From: Stemphylium vesicarium
Lineage: Eukaryota > Ascomycota > Dothideomycetes > Pleosporales > Pleosporaceae
Assembly (NCBI GenBank): GCA_004380135.1
Contig: QXCR01000228.1
Coordinates: forward strand, 1-35,018
DNA: 35,018 nt
Reading direction: 5' to 3'
Position numbers and translations under genes: made by a program. Of this stretch, positions 20,901-30,909 are shown one piece after another (the stretch's first letter is position 1; every line of letters starts with the position of its first letter). The notes beneath the pieces were generated by a model. It was not told where the DNA came from and searched no databases. It saw only the letters and a list, made by a program, of their open reading frames with translations.

Positions 20901-22989
20901 TAATAGATATCTTTCCTACTATAGACGTATTTAATAGGACTATTAGGTCTTCTTATGTAAGTGCGAGATACTACTCCTTACTAATGGTAGATACGTTTGC
21001 CGCGCCTATGTCTAGTAGGATGCCTTGGTATATAGATCGCGTATAGCGGTCCTCGAGCAGAAACTGCGACGCTGGTGCTGACGGCGCGCCTCGGCTGTAT
21101 ATATTATCGCCAGAGATGTAATGTAAGAATGCCTAGTCTGCAAGGCATTGCTTCTTGAAGAACTGGTGTTTATAGTATTGCTGATCGTCGGCGCCATTAT
21201 CGTTGCTATCCTCGCAATCTTCCTTTTCTCTCCAGCCTGTCTGATTGTACTGGCTGGCATGCTCACTACCTTCGTATTCTGCGAGGTGTACAGAAAAGTC
21301 AACAGGCGGCTGTCCTCCTGTAAAGTGACATGCAGAGAGAAACTGCGTGCGTGCAGCTTTGCGCTCATCGTCTGTGTGGTTGGTAGACCAGCAGCCTTCC
21401 TTCTGGCATACAAAGCACTTCTTCTTCCAGCGTGGCTTAAATCTATAGCTATTATTTAAGTGTTAATCGCCTTTCTAAAATGCGCCTCTACTTCCGCCTC
21501 TACCTTAGAATCTATCTTAGATTCTTCCGTTGCTACTATACTAGCGGTCTACGTAGTATTAGTTATCTTAGTCTACCTTAGTAAGATTAATAGAGGTAGT
21601 TATAGTAAGTAAGTTTTTAATTAAAGATCGTAGATCTCTAAATAGGACCTCGCACTCTAGAGATGGCCTATAGAGCGCCATCGTAAACTCTTTAACGCCT
21701 TAGTATGCCGTAATTATAGTAGTACGGAGCGCGTATTCCCCTACATACTACTAGCCAAGAGCCCTCTAACACAGCTAGAGCTTGTCTAGCATAATGTCAA
21801 GGACCTCATATAGTGTCTTATTAGGGTTCTCCCTACGGACTTTAACAAAGAATATTATCGTCTAGTTTACGTAGTAATAGCTATAGTTAACGTCTATATT
21901 AAAGTAGTTCTTAAGCTTTATATACATAGTTAGGAATATATCTATCTACTAGTTAATAAAGTAGAGGTAGTACTCCTATACATAACCTTCTAGAATCCGC
22001 GGGAAGACTATATAGAATTAACCTAGCTAGATGTCTGCGTAGTAGTAGATGCTATAAAAGATCTTTAGCTTATCGTCTAGGAGGTCATATAGCTTCCCTA
22101 TATATTTCTTCTCGCGGTCCTATATCTTTATAAAGACATTAATTATCTTAGAATCCAATTTCGCGTTACTAAACTTAATTAGTAGAACTGCCTTATATAG
22201 GTCTATATCACCTAAGGGCATAATTAGAGGGACGCTTAGTCTCTTTAGACGTTATAGGTATACTAGCGTGTATTCATAGAATCTCTCGAAGTTATTATAC
22301 GTTAAGGGAGGTTGATAACTTTAGGAACGTTAATCTGCCTAGTATCGATAGTCTACCTATAGTATTTATTTAATTATCTCCGCAAGCGGCTCTGCTAGTT
22401 ATTATTCTTACTCTTAATTCTCTCTATCTTAGTCTCTTACTCTTATAGAGGTGTGGCTCTAGGCTCGAGTTGCCGCCCTTACTCTCGTTAGTCGTACGGA
22501 TCCCGCAGTGTGTTGTCCTAGTAGCATCCGCTCTTATAGCATATACGCCGCTAACCGCTTGTCGAAGGCAGTAGATTAGAATTGCTTATCTAGCCACTTT
22601 AGATACTCCTCCTTATGCAGCAATTTAGCTACGGCTTCACTTAGTAGTATATTAACACGGCTAGTATACACGCCTTTAAACTAGAAGATCTACTTTAGTT
22701 CCTTAGTGTACGTCGCATACGCACGCTTAAATATTACTTAAGTCTAGCCTTTAAAGTTCTAATAGAACTCACTAAAGAGCTCTACGTCTGCTATAGGCTG
22801 GTCTGTGTAGTCTGCGATCGCACGCGCGATATACGTCGTTGCCGCAGTTGCGTCTACCTCGTCGTCTGGTGCTTCGATCTCATCATCCCAGATCTCTAGA
22901 TTAATATAACGCCACTCTCTTACCTTAAGGTTTATAGTTCCTAGCAACTCCTCTCGTGTAAGCGTACAGCCTCTATTACTACTAGCCAT
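17926..22989 (-). pseudogene. Copia-2 gag-pol polyprotein (broken, about 1690 codons)
   Basis: It starts at ATG 22987-22989 (M-A-S-S-N-R-G) and ends at TAA 17926-17928. Gag spans about 22989-21450. A knuckle near 21375-21417 has the order C-x2-C-x4-C-x4-H. Protease at 20995-21012 reads L-D-I-G-A-A, with Thr to Ile in D-T-G. In the integrase, the second acidic residue at 20260-20262 is Asn (N-A-G) and the Glu in K-T-E-R-Y is kept. An Ala-Pro-His repeat and an AT-hook lie at 19536-19700. RT shows R-D-I-T-Q-A-Y-P-Q near 19130 and keeps T-D-D at 18862-18870. The RNase H end is open for 145 codons (17926-18363), containing Y-S-S-T-K-C-K-R and a conserved A-D-A-F-T-K tail. It belongs to a fungal copia class whose RT box is T-D-D rather than Y-V-D-D (from memory). 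Stops are RIP-type. Confidence 0.9.
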
Positions 22990-23358
22990 TTCGTCCGCTA
23001 TCTATTATTATTAACGCGGGCTATGCTAGCTGCGGTCGCCAGTGATGCGTCGGTAGTCGTAGATTATTAACAGGTGCCTTGCTAGCTAAGTTCGCCAGGG
23101 ACTCGTCGGTAGTCGTGGGTTGTACACGGGTCAAGCAGCAACTAGATAGGGGTTAGTGCGTATATAGACTGCGTCTTAGAACGCTCTAATATAGCTAGAA
23201 TAGTTAGTCTTAAGCTAGATAAGACGCCTAATATAGCTAATAGTAAACTTAGTATAGATAACTCCGCCGCTAATATAGGTGTCTAGGGAACGCGCAGGGT
23301 TATAGAATTTATCTCTTCTAATCTAACTATCTATAACTACTATATAATTACTAATTAG
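22990..23358 (-). other. Copia-2 5' leader
   Basis: This is 369 bp of untranslated sequence between the 5' LTR and the gag ATG. It contains a 56-bp direct repeat at 23024-23135. The LTR-proximal part is RIPped, so no primer-binding site can be read with confidence. No coding frame is seen. Confidence 0.6.
23024..23135. repeat. 56-bp tandem duplication in the Copia-2 leader
   Basis: TGCTAGCTGCGGTCGCCAG at 23024 is repeated with changes as TGCTAGCTAAGTTCGCCAG at 23080. Both units continue with CGTCGGTAGTCGT. Part of the difference looks like RIP and part does not. Confidence 0.8.
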
Positions 23359-23561
23359 TATTAGTAGGCCTTATATAATTATATAGGTAATAATAACAAC
23401 AAGGTTCTTTTTATAACTTAGTATTAGTATAATTTATCTATAAACGTAGGTGCTACGAAGGTATACCTGAGCTCGGCGCGAGCCGGACCGAAGTAGGATT
23501 GAGTCGGCTCGTGGGCGAGTATTGCGCAGCCAACGTCTCTACCGATACTCACGATGCGACA
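23359..23561 (-). repeat. Copia-2 5' LTR (203 bp)
   Basis: On the minus strand it starts TGTCGCATCGTGAG. The outer 95 bases or so are clean and GC-rich and the inner part is RIPped. The box CTCAATCCTACTTCGG (minus strand, 23488-23503) and TATACCTTCGTAGCACC (minus strand, 23449-23465) match the boxes in solo LTR 2 and Copia-1. Confidence 0.95.
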
Positions 23562-24439
23562 CGTACGTTATTAATAATTATATTATAAGGTATTATAGCA
23601 TACTATAGTTAATTATTAGTAATAGAGATAAGCTCTTTACTTTTAACTTTTAGATAGTATTACTTACTATAATTAATACTAAAAGGAAGCTATTAATAGC
23701 TTATTATCTAGAAATAGATAGATAAATAGAATAAATAAATTATATAATAAAAGCCTATCTATAGATCTATATTAACTACTAGTAGAATAACTAGGTTTTA
23801 CTATTACCTATAGTATAGATAGCCTATAATAATAAGCTTTTAGAGTCTATAGGATAGACTCTATCCTACGTAAACTATAGGAGATATCTAAATCTCTTTA
23901 TACGTATACTACTAAGCCTAAAAATAGAAGTAGCTATCGCTATAGCTAATAAGCTAAAGTTAGTATATAAATTACTATAACGCGAACTTAAAAAGGTATA
24001 ACGCTAAAGTATTTTATATATTAATAAGAAACGAAAAATAGCACTTTAGCTAAAGAGGGGGGATAAAGTCTATTTACTTACGAAGAACCTTTATACTATA
24101 TAACTTAGTAAAGGACTTAATAATATTAAAGTTAGACTATTTTTAATTCTTAACTAGAAGGGACTAGTTAATTATATACTTAATCTTTTACCTAATATAA
24201 AGATATATCTAAGATTCTATATTAGTAAGTTAGAATTAGTAGACCCTAAAATACTACTTTAGAAAACCTTCTATTATAAAATAAAAGAAGAAAATAAATT
24301 TAAAGTTAAGAGAATCCTTATATATTAAATGTAAAGTAATAATAAAAAATATCTAGTTAAATAGTTAGGCTACTCTAAAAGTAATAATACCTAAAAATTA
24401 GATATAAATCTTATAAATTACTACTAGCTACTTACGTAG
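23562..24439 (+). pseudogene. Gyp-A1 integrase C-terminal half and chromodomain (broken)
   Basis: The plus-strand frame resumes after Copia-2. It carries I-S-N-R-D-K-L-F near 23615, where gypsy integrases usually have S-D-R-D, so the second catalytic Asp reads Asn. A GPY/F-like region follows near 24135, with Y-I-S-K-L-E-L near 24215. A chromodomain at about 24305-24405 contains V-K-R-I-L, K-Y-L-V-K and L-G-Y. The most likely end is TAG at 24437-24439, although this could be a mutated CAG with TAA some codons later. The antisense frame ends 20 bases downstream in the opposite direction, so the two genes converge. Confidence 0.85.
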
Positions 24440-24458
24440 TATTATACGAAGCACTTAA

Positions 24459-25010
24459 CTACTTATTAAAAGTAGGATCTCTATTTAAGAAAGTTAGCGT
24501 AAAAGTACTCTAATCTAATATAGAAGTACTAGGTATTATACTATCTTTAAGAAGACGTACCTCTTAGTTAATATTATCTACTACTTCTAGCGCTTTAATC
24601 TCTTCTATAAATTTTCCTAACTTATCTATCTACTACTATTTATAATGCTTTAGCACTTTTCTTTATTTACGAAGACAATTCTTCTTCGTACGTGCCGCTA
24701 ATAGAGTATCTAATACTACTGCCTCTACTATATTAGCCTTAGACTCCTATTATTCTAAGTAAGCTAGCTCCTAGTCTAACTAAGAAAAGTCTAGTAAGGG
24801 AACCTCTACTAGCACGCACGACTTCACACTATTGCGATAATAATTCCTACATTCCTTCTTTAACGATAATATACGACACTCTAGATTCTTTTTTACGTAA
24901 TATTAATAAGTAACTATAGCTATCTAATTAATACTATTTATATAATCGCCTAGAGTATAATAATAAGTAATACTATAGGAAACTATAGGGTTAGTTTATA
25001 AGAATATAAA
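24459..25010 (-). pseudogene. Antisense Cys-rich/coiled-coil frame in Gyp-A1 (asORF-A)
   Basis: A single minus-strand frame runs for about 184 codons with no frameshift. Roughly 13 internal stops are all TAA/TAG. It ends at TAG 24459-24461. An N-terminal segment reads D-Y-I-N-S-I-N-Q-I-A-I-V (D codon at 24945). A motif at 24816-24851 reads C-x2-Y-x7-C-x-L-V, where Tyr replaces the second Cys through TGY to TAY. Further on, L-R-K-Q-R-K-V-L-K-H (stop read as Gln) is followed by I-D-K-L-G-K-F-I-E-E-I-K-A-L-E, a likely coiled coil. Spacing and sequence match asORF-C of Gyp-C. From memory it resembles abundant uncharacterised fungal proteins with a Cys cluster followed by a basic coiled coil, but I cannot verify that. 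The start codon is not placed. Function unknown. Confidence 0.75.
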
Positions 25011-25340
25011 ATAGAGAAGAGAGAGGTAGTATTATAAATCTAAGAAGATAGGGTATAGTAACCTATATATAAAAGTAATAAAAGAGTTACTTTATATAAG
25101 TTAAGTAGATAGCTAATCTTTAAAAACTAATAAGTAGCGTTACTTTATAGCTTACGTAATTTTATAGTCTTAGTAGAAAGCTATTATAAGATAAGTTATA
25201 TATATTTTATAATATTCTATAATATTCTATAATATCCTATAAGGTATTACGTATAAGATATATAAGATCTTATAGAATATATAAAATATTAAATTATATT
25301 TTCTAAGTAACGTACCTCACGGGTTCGTGCACCACACAGG
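25011..25340. other. AT-rich 3' region of Gyp-A1, no gene
   Basis: RIPped, very AT-rich sequence up to about 25310, then a clean GC-rich stretch to 25340. It holds a 10-bp tandem repeat (AATATTCTAT at 25211-25240, third unit AATATCCTAT). No purine tract of the usual kind precedes 25341. If asORF-A is a gene, its promoter would lie here or in the adjoining LTR-like sequence. Confidence 0.5.
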
Positions 25341-25369
25341 TGTTACGACCCGAAGTCAAAACGCTTACG

Positions 25370-25402
25370 ACCACGCCGCAACCACGCCGCAACCACGCCG
25401 CA
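25370..25402. repeat. 11-bp tandem repeat x3 (ACCACGCCGCA)
   Basis: Three perfect adjacent copies in the clean part of the LTR-like region. Confidence 0.95.
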
Positions 25403-25475
25403 CGAGCAAGACCAGGATAGCGATCCTGCAAAACGCTGACTGTCAGCAGTCACGTGACCAATCACTGCGCTAAGG

Positions 25476-25590
25476 ACTATCACTAGGAGCGCTTATAACT
25501 ACCGCAACTATTGCTAGAAGTGCTTATAACTATTATAACTATCGCTAGAAGTTATACCCTACTATTATTAGGAGTTACTATAACTATTAT
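25476..25590. repeat. 31-bp degenerate tandem repeat
   Basis: Units begin ACTATCACTAGGAGCGC (25476), ACTATTGCTAGAAGTGC (25507) and ACTATCGCTAGAAG (25538). A looser fourth unit follows. Differences are mostly C to T and G to A, so RIP has acted on the later units more than on the first. Confidence 0.85.
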
Positions 25591-25794
25591 ATAAGTATAT
25601 AGCTACTAGATAGTATACTCTTATAGTTACTATATTTAACTTTAAAATCTAAGAATTAGTACTTAATTCTTAAACTCTTAAGTTATTTATTAATCTTTAT
25701 ATTATGCTTAACTTATCTTATCTATTACGCGCCTAGCTTATTTTTAAGAATTAACCTTAGGACCCTCTAAGAATAGACCTTTACACTTTAAATA

Positions 25795-28700
25795 CTCTTA
25801 AAATAAGCGACGTAATAATAGACACCCTAGATACGACTATAGATGCTACCTATACCTTAGTACGTAGTAATAAGCCTAATTTATACTATAGTAACTATAG
25901 TAAGTTTAAAGCTTAGCTACTCTAAGTTAATAGATACCTCTATATTAAAGGAAATAGAATTAATAATAAAGATAAAGTTATATAGGCTACTACCTTCCTT
26001 TATAGTAATATAGAGAAGTAGGTTAACTCTATCTTATGCTAATATATAGATAATAACGTTAATAACTAAGATAATATTAACCTTATTAATAACTAGAACG
26101 CTTTTAAAGCTAAGATAAAAGAAGTCTTTTTACCTTTTAAGAAATTAGTAGTTATAGAATAGAAGATTTAGAGGCTTAAATAGACTAGATCTACTACTAA
26201 TTATATAACTAAGTTTTAATAATACTCTATAATTATTAACTAGAATAATAACGCTTTAATATAGATATATTAATAAGGTCTTAAGCTAACTATACGTAAG
26301 GAACTTATATAAAATAAATCTAACTTTAATATACTTAATAAATTTATAAATAAAGCTATTTAAATTAATAATAAGTTATATAAGCTTATATTAGAGGAAA
26401 AACTATTTAACTAAGAAACTTATATCTAAGAGCCTATAAATAACTAACTAAGACACTAGCCTTAATATTCGTACTCTAATTAAGAACGTTAGCGAAGCTA
26501 CGTATCTTAAGTCCCTAGTATATACGCTACGAATAGCTACAAGCCTATATACCTTAATAATATTAATAAGAGACTAGATTAGCTAAAGTTTTAGCGTAAT
26601 AAGAGTAAGAAGCTAATTACTTACTATACCTATAGTAAAGTAGGCTATATAGCACGGGACTATTATAGTAAAAATAAAGTTATATAATAAGTTAACGTAC
26701 TTAGAAAGGCTAGTAAACTAGCTAATAAATTATAGGAAGTTATTACAAAACCTATAATTAAATACTAAGTAGATAATAGAGAAGATATTCTTAAAGAAAT
26801 TAAGAACCTTACTATTATAAGAACTAAATGCCTAGATAACTCGCTCGTATCTAATAAGGAGTATAATACACTAGAAGAAGACGTAGGAGAACTACTACGC
26901 ACTAAGCACGATAAGATAGCTACGTTTAAGGAGAAATATTAACTAAGTACGCCCTACGTAAGTCTACTAGAGATAGAGTTGCTATTACTATAGATTAATA
27001 GCTTACTCTACTACCTTAATAAGGAACTAGTAGACTACGCTATAGAAACCCTAAATATTTTATAAACTATATAATAGCACTTCTATAATCTAGCCTATAA
27101 GATTAATTAAGATTAAGAAAATATTCTTCTAAAGATCTAGAAGTTCCTACTAATACTAAAGAATCTCTAATAGGTTAAATAAGCACTATAAGTATAGAAT
27201 AAACCTATAGTTACACCTTTTAATAAAGATATCTAAGAAATAACTCTATACGCTATAGAATTAGATAGCTAGATAGTTAAGATTCTAGAACTAGACGTTT
27301 AAGAGTTCATATAATACTCTTAGAATAATAAGCTATTATAAGCTAAAGAAGTAGAAAAGTAATAATTATAAAACTAACCTTAAGGCAAATAAAAGATTAA
27401 CTAGATAAGCTAAGATACTATAGTCTAGTACTAGTATAATTCTTATAACCCCTATTATACTAAGTTATTATAGACTAATTATACGTACGACTTCTATAAG
27501 ACCTATTACTTAGAAAAGAAGAGATCTATATAGTCTCTAAGGAGAGTGTATAGATTCCCTAAGTATAAGGTAGAATAAGATATATATATTAAAGACACAT
27601 ACCTAAAGCACCTATAGAATAAGTGCGAGAATACTTATTTCCCTAGTTATAAAGACCTATAAGACATTATCTAGATATAAACTATATATAAGACACGATA
27701 CGTCGACGACTCTATCTACGAATGTAAAGAGCACGACTAGTAAATATGCCTAAGTAGCGTATGCAATAAGCACTATAATACGAAAGAATTCTATAGATTT
27801 AGAACTAAGTCTTTTTTAGACTAGTAAATAGCTAAGAAGACTTAGCTAAGAAGATTAATATAGTAAATCCCTTAAGACTTATTAAGCTACTAGTATAGCT
27901 TAATAGAGTATAGATGTATACTTTAGTAGATTTAGAATTAGAAGTAAACTATATTTTAGCGCACGTAGTAGACAAAGCTAGACTTTAACTATTATAGAAA
28001 TATTAGTTATACTTATTATAGGTTACTAATAGATAACTAATACTAAAAGAAAGTAAGATTATATATAAGGTTACTAACGTAACGCTTAGTATCTAAGAGT
28101 ACTAGGAAAGGATAGATCTAGACGTCTTTAGACTAGCTACCTATAATATTATATTAGGACTTCTTTAGCTATAAGAATATAACCTATAGATTAACTAGAA
28201 GTTAAAGAAGTTCTTATTTAAGTGCTATAGACTAGACGCAACTATAAGCTAGCTTACGCATTAACTAATTTTAATAGTAGATAAAAGGAAAGTTTATAAT
28301 ATTACTAAAGAATAGTAAACTTTATATAAGAATAGCCTTAAGATATAAGAGTTTAACTTAATAAATACTAGTAAAATACCTCTAGATTAAGAAGTTAGAG
28401 TTTTAAAGAAATATATAACTTCTAATATCTTAAAAGAGTATAAAGAATTTAAGCACCTCTTTATAAAAGTAGTAGATAATAAAGCTTTACTAAAGTATTA
28501 ACTCTAAAATTATAAGATTATTCTAGAAGAAGAGAAAACTTTACCTATTAGGCTAATATATTAACTATTAGAGATAGAACTTAAAGCGCTAAGAAAGTAG
28601 CTAAATAAAGACCTAAAGAAAGAATATATTAGGCCTTCTACGTTATTAGTAGAATTTCTAATACTCTTTATACTAAAGAAGAAGAGACTACTAAGAATAT

Positions 28701-30701
28701 ATATAGACTATTATAAGCTTAATAATATTATAGTAAAGAATTAATACTTACTACTAAATATTATAAAACTTTAGAATTAATTATCTTAAGTAAGAATCTT
28801 TATAGTAATAGATTTATAAGATAGATACTACCGTATTAGAATAAAGAAAAGTAAAGAATAGAAGATAGTATTCTAAATAAGATATAGATACTATAAATAT
28901 ACTATTATATCTTTTAGGCTTATAAACGCCCTAGTAATATTTTAGGAACTTATTAATAACGTATTAAGAGCTTACTTAGATATCTTTATTATTATATACT
29001 TAGATAATATCCTTATTTACTCTAAGAATAAAGAAGAATATATTAAATATGTCTATATAGTGCTAAGGTGCCTAGACTAGTTTAACTTATAACTTAAGCT
29101 AGAGAAATGCGAATTTTATAAGAAAGAGGTCGCTTTCTTAGAATATATCATAGGAGCTAATAGAGTACGTATAAGCGAAGAAAAGATTAAAGTAGTTAAG
29201 AAATAGCTACTACTAAAGATAGTTAAGGAAATATAATTCTTCTTAGAATTCTTAAATTTTAATTAATAGTTTATTAAGAATTACTCTAAAATTACTATTC
29301 TATTAATAAAACTTATAAGAAAAGATATACTATTTATATAGAGTAAAGAAGTAGAAGACGCCTTTTAGATACTTAAGAATATAAGTATAACGCTACTATA
29401 CTTCTATATATTCTAATTAGGGCAACCCCTACGCTTTAAGACTAACTTATTAGATCTCGCACTAGAAGGATGTGCTAGCTAATTATATAAAGGCTAATAG
29501 TATCTTATAGCCTATTATTTACGTAAGCTTTTAGGACTAAAGGAGAACTATAATATTTATAATAAGGAGCTATTAGCTATTATTACTTACTTAAAGTATT
29601 AGAGAGTATACGCTAAGAGTTACTTAGAACTTATAATATTCTTAGATTATAAGAACTTAGTTATATTTATAACTACTAAAGTACTTAATAAATAATAAGT
29701 TTAATAGTTATAGGAATTAGGATAATATAAGTTTAAAATTATATTTATACTAAGAAAAGATAATAGTAAGGCTAATACTCTTAGCTATAGATATAATATT
29801 ATAGAAGTAAAGATAATTAATAAATCTATAATACTTATACGCTATAAAGATAGATTATTAGAACTAGTAAAGACGCTAAACCTAGTTATATAAGTTACTA
29901 ATAAGGTACTAGAAGAATTATAAGAAGTAATTATTAAGTAATACTATAATAACCTTATATATAGTTACTTTAGTATTACTTAAATAATAGAACTTATTAA
30001 GCGAAATTACGAGTTTCTATATATAAAGGATAAGATTATCTCCTTTATTACTAAATACGCAGACTATTAGAAGAATAAATATAGTACCTACGCACCCTAT
30101 AGAGAAATGTAAGCAATAGAGCTACCTAACACACTATAGTTAGACATCTCTATAGACTTTATTATAGGCCTACTAGTCTTAAGAGACCCTATTACTAAAG
30201 TATTATATAACGCAATTCTCGTAGTAGTTAATCGTTTTACGAAGTAAGCTAAGTATATCGCCTTTCGCAAAGATTTCACGGCGGTATAACTTACGTACGT
30301 TATTAATAATCGTGTTATAAGGTATTACGGCATACTAAAGTTAATTATTAGTAATAGAGATAAGCTCTTTACTTTAAACTTTTAGATAGTATTACTTACT
30401 ATAATTAGTACTAGAAGGAAGCTATTAATAGCTTATTATCTATAAATAGATAGATAAATAGAATAAATAAACTACATAATAAAAGCCTATCTACGGATCT
30501 ATGTTAACTACTAGTAGAATAACTAGGTTTTACTATTACCTATAGCATAGATGGCCTATAATAATAAGCTTTTAGAATCTACAGGACAGACTCCGTTCTA
30601 CGCGAACCACGGGAGACACCCAAATCTCTTTACACGTACATTACTAAGCCCGAAAATAGAAGTAGCTATCGCTATAGCTAGTGAGCTAAAGTTAGTACAC
30701 G
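25795..30701 (+). pseudogene. Gyp-A2 gag-pol polyprotein (broken, cut in integrase)
   Basis: One plus-strand frame can be followed from about 25795 to 30701, interrupted only by RIP-type stops. Gag (25795-26600) contains N-A-F-K-A-K-I-K-E-V-F near 26097. The zinc knuckle at 26622-26663 has C-x2-C-x4-H-x4-C spacing with all four ligands read as Tyr. A protease-like region lies near 27930 (V-D-L-E-L-E). The RT box at 28997-29008 reads Y-L-D-N. RNase H near 29442 reads K-T-N. Integrase spans 29980-30701, with L-D-I-S-I-D-F near 30140 and I-S-N-R-D near 30348, where the second Asp is Asn. A cleaner patch at 30551-30700 keeps the motif T-G-Q-T-P-F-Y-A. Gag and pol appear to share one frame. Copia-1b ends the frame. 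Confidence 0.9.
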
Positions 30702-30909
30702 TGTCAGATAGCAGGTGTTGCTGTCAGAAAGAAGGCTATCTAGCAGGCAGTTTTAGTATCGGTGTCGATTACAGCCATGTTAGCTAACCCGCCTCGATCC
30801 TACTTCGGCCTTATTTGCACGAGAGCATATACATCGTAATAGCACTATTATTAAGAATATACATAATAAATAATTATCTATTCTATAATATATCTTATCT
30901 AATCTAATA
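30702..30909 (+). repeat. Copia-1b 5' LTR (about 208 bp)
   Basis: It starts TGTCAGATAGCAGG. It is near identical to the 5' LTR of Copia-1a except for a net 8-bp loss near the inner end. The outer two thirds are clean and the inner end is RIPped. CTCGATCCTACTTCGG lies at 30793-30808. Confidence 0.92.

Larger units (their letters stand above)
17614..23561 (-). mobile_element. Copia-2: full-length Ty1/copia element (5948 bp), minus strand, in Gyp-A1
   Basis: Two 203-bp LTRs (17614-17816 and 23359-23561) are flanked by CGTAC at 17609-17613 and 23562-23566. Removing the block restores the integrase frame of Gyp-A1 as seen at 30290-30310 of Gyp-A2. The polyprotein reads leftward as gag, protease, integrase, RT, RNase H. 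RIP is patchy: 19550-19900, 21010-21440 and the outer LTR ends are nearly clean, while 20450-20940 is saturated. Confidence 0.95.
424..25340 (+). mobile_element. Gyp-A1: RIPped, 5'-truncated Ty3/gypsy element, split by four insertions
   Basis: The element survives as blocks 424-1220, 1429-2095, 2298-2310, 15528-17613 and 23562-25340. Joined end to end they are collinear with Gyp-A2 (26692-30701) up to the point where that copy is interrupted. The order is gag tail, protease, RT, RNase H, integrase, GPY/F region and chromodomain, followed by an antisense frame. LTR, 5' leader and most of gag are missing on the left. Each gap is filled by an element with TG...CA-type ends and a 5-bp target duplication. 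The right boundary is set just before the TGTTACGACC sequence at 25341 and is uncertain, because no separate 3' LTR is seen. Confidence 0.88.
25341..25785 (+). repeat. Putative LTR of the Gyp-A family (3' boundary uncertain)
   Basis: It starts TGTTACGACC, and a candidate end ...CTTTACA is at 25785. It precedes gag directly. No second copy lies in the window, so neither the exact end nor LTR status can be confirmed by pairing. The left 150 bases are clean and the rest is RIPped, as in the other 5' LTRs. It may also serve as the 3' LTR of Gyp-A1 if the two copies are in tandem. Confidence 0.55.
25341..30701 (+). mobile_element. Gyp-A2: second copy of the Gyp-A family, 3' part displaced by Copia-1b
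   Basis: It begins with a GC-rich, LTR-like sequence starting TGTTACGACC, followed by gag and pol collinear with Gyp-A1. It is cut in the integrase C-terminal half at 30701 by Copia-1b. The continuation lies beyond the window. It supplies the empty-site sequence for all four insertions in Gyp-A1. Confidence 0.88.

Noticed and set aside
21012..21413. Minus-strand open frame of 133 codons
   Set aside because: It is in a different frame from the Copia-2 polyprotein, which in this interval encodes the knuckle to protease segment. Open only because the patch is not RIPped.
25370..25402. CRISPR-like or origin-like iterons
   Set aside because: Three head-to-tail 11-bp copies without spacers in a fungal LTR-like region; a simple tandem repeat.
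30551..30787. Open frame starting with an apparent Met and ending in an LTR
   Set aside because: It is the Gyp-A2 integrase frame running across the insertion joint at 30701/30702 into the Copia-1b LTR, not a gene.
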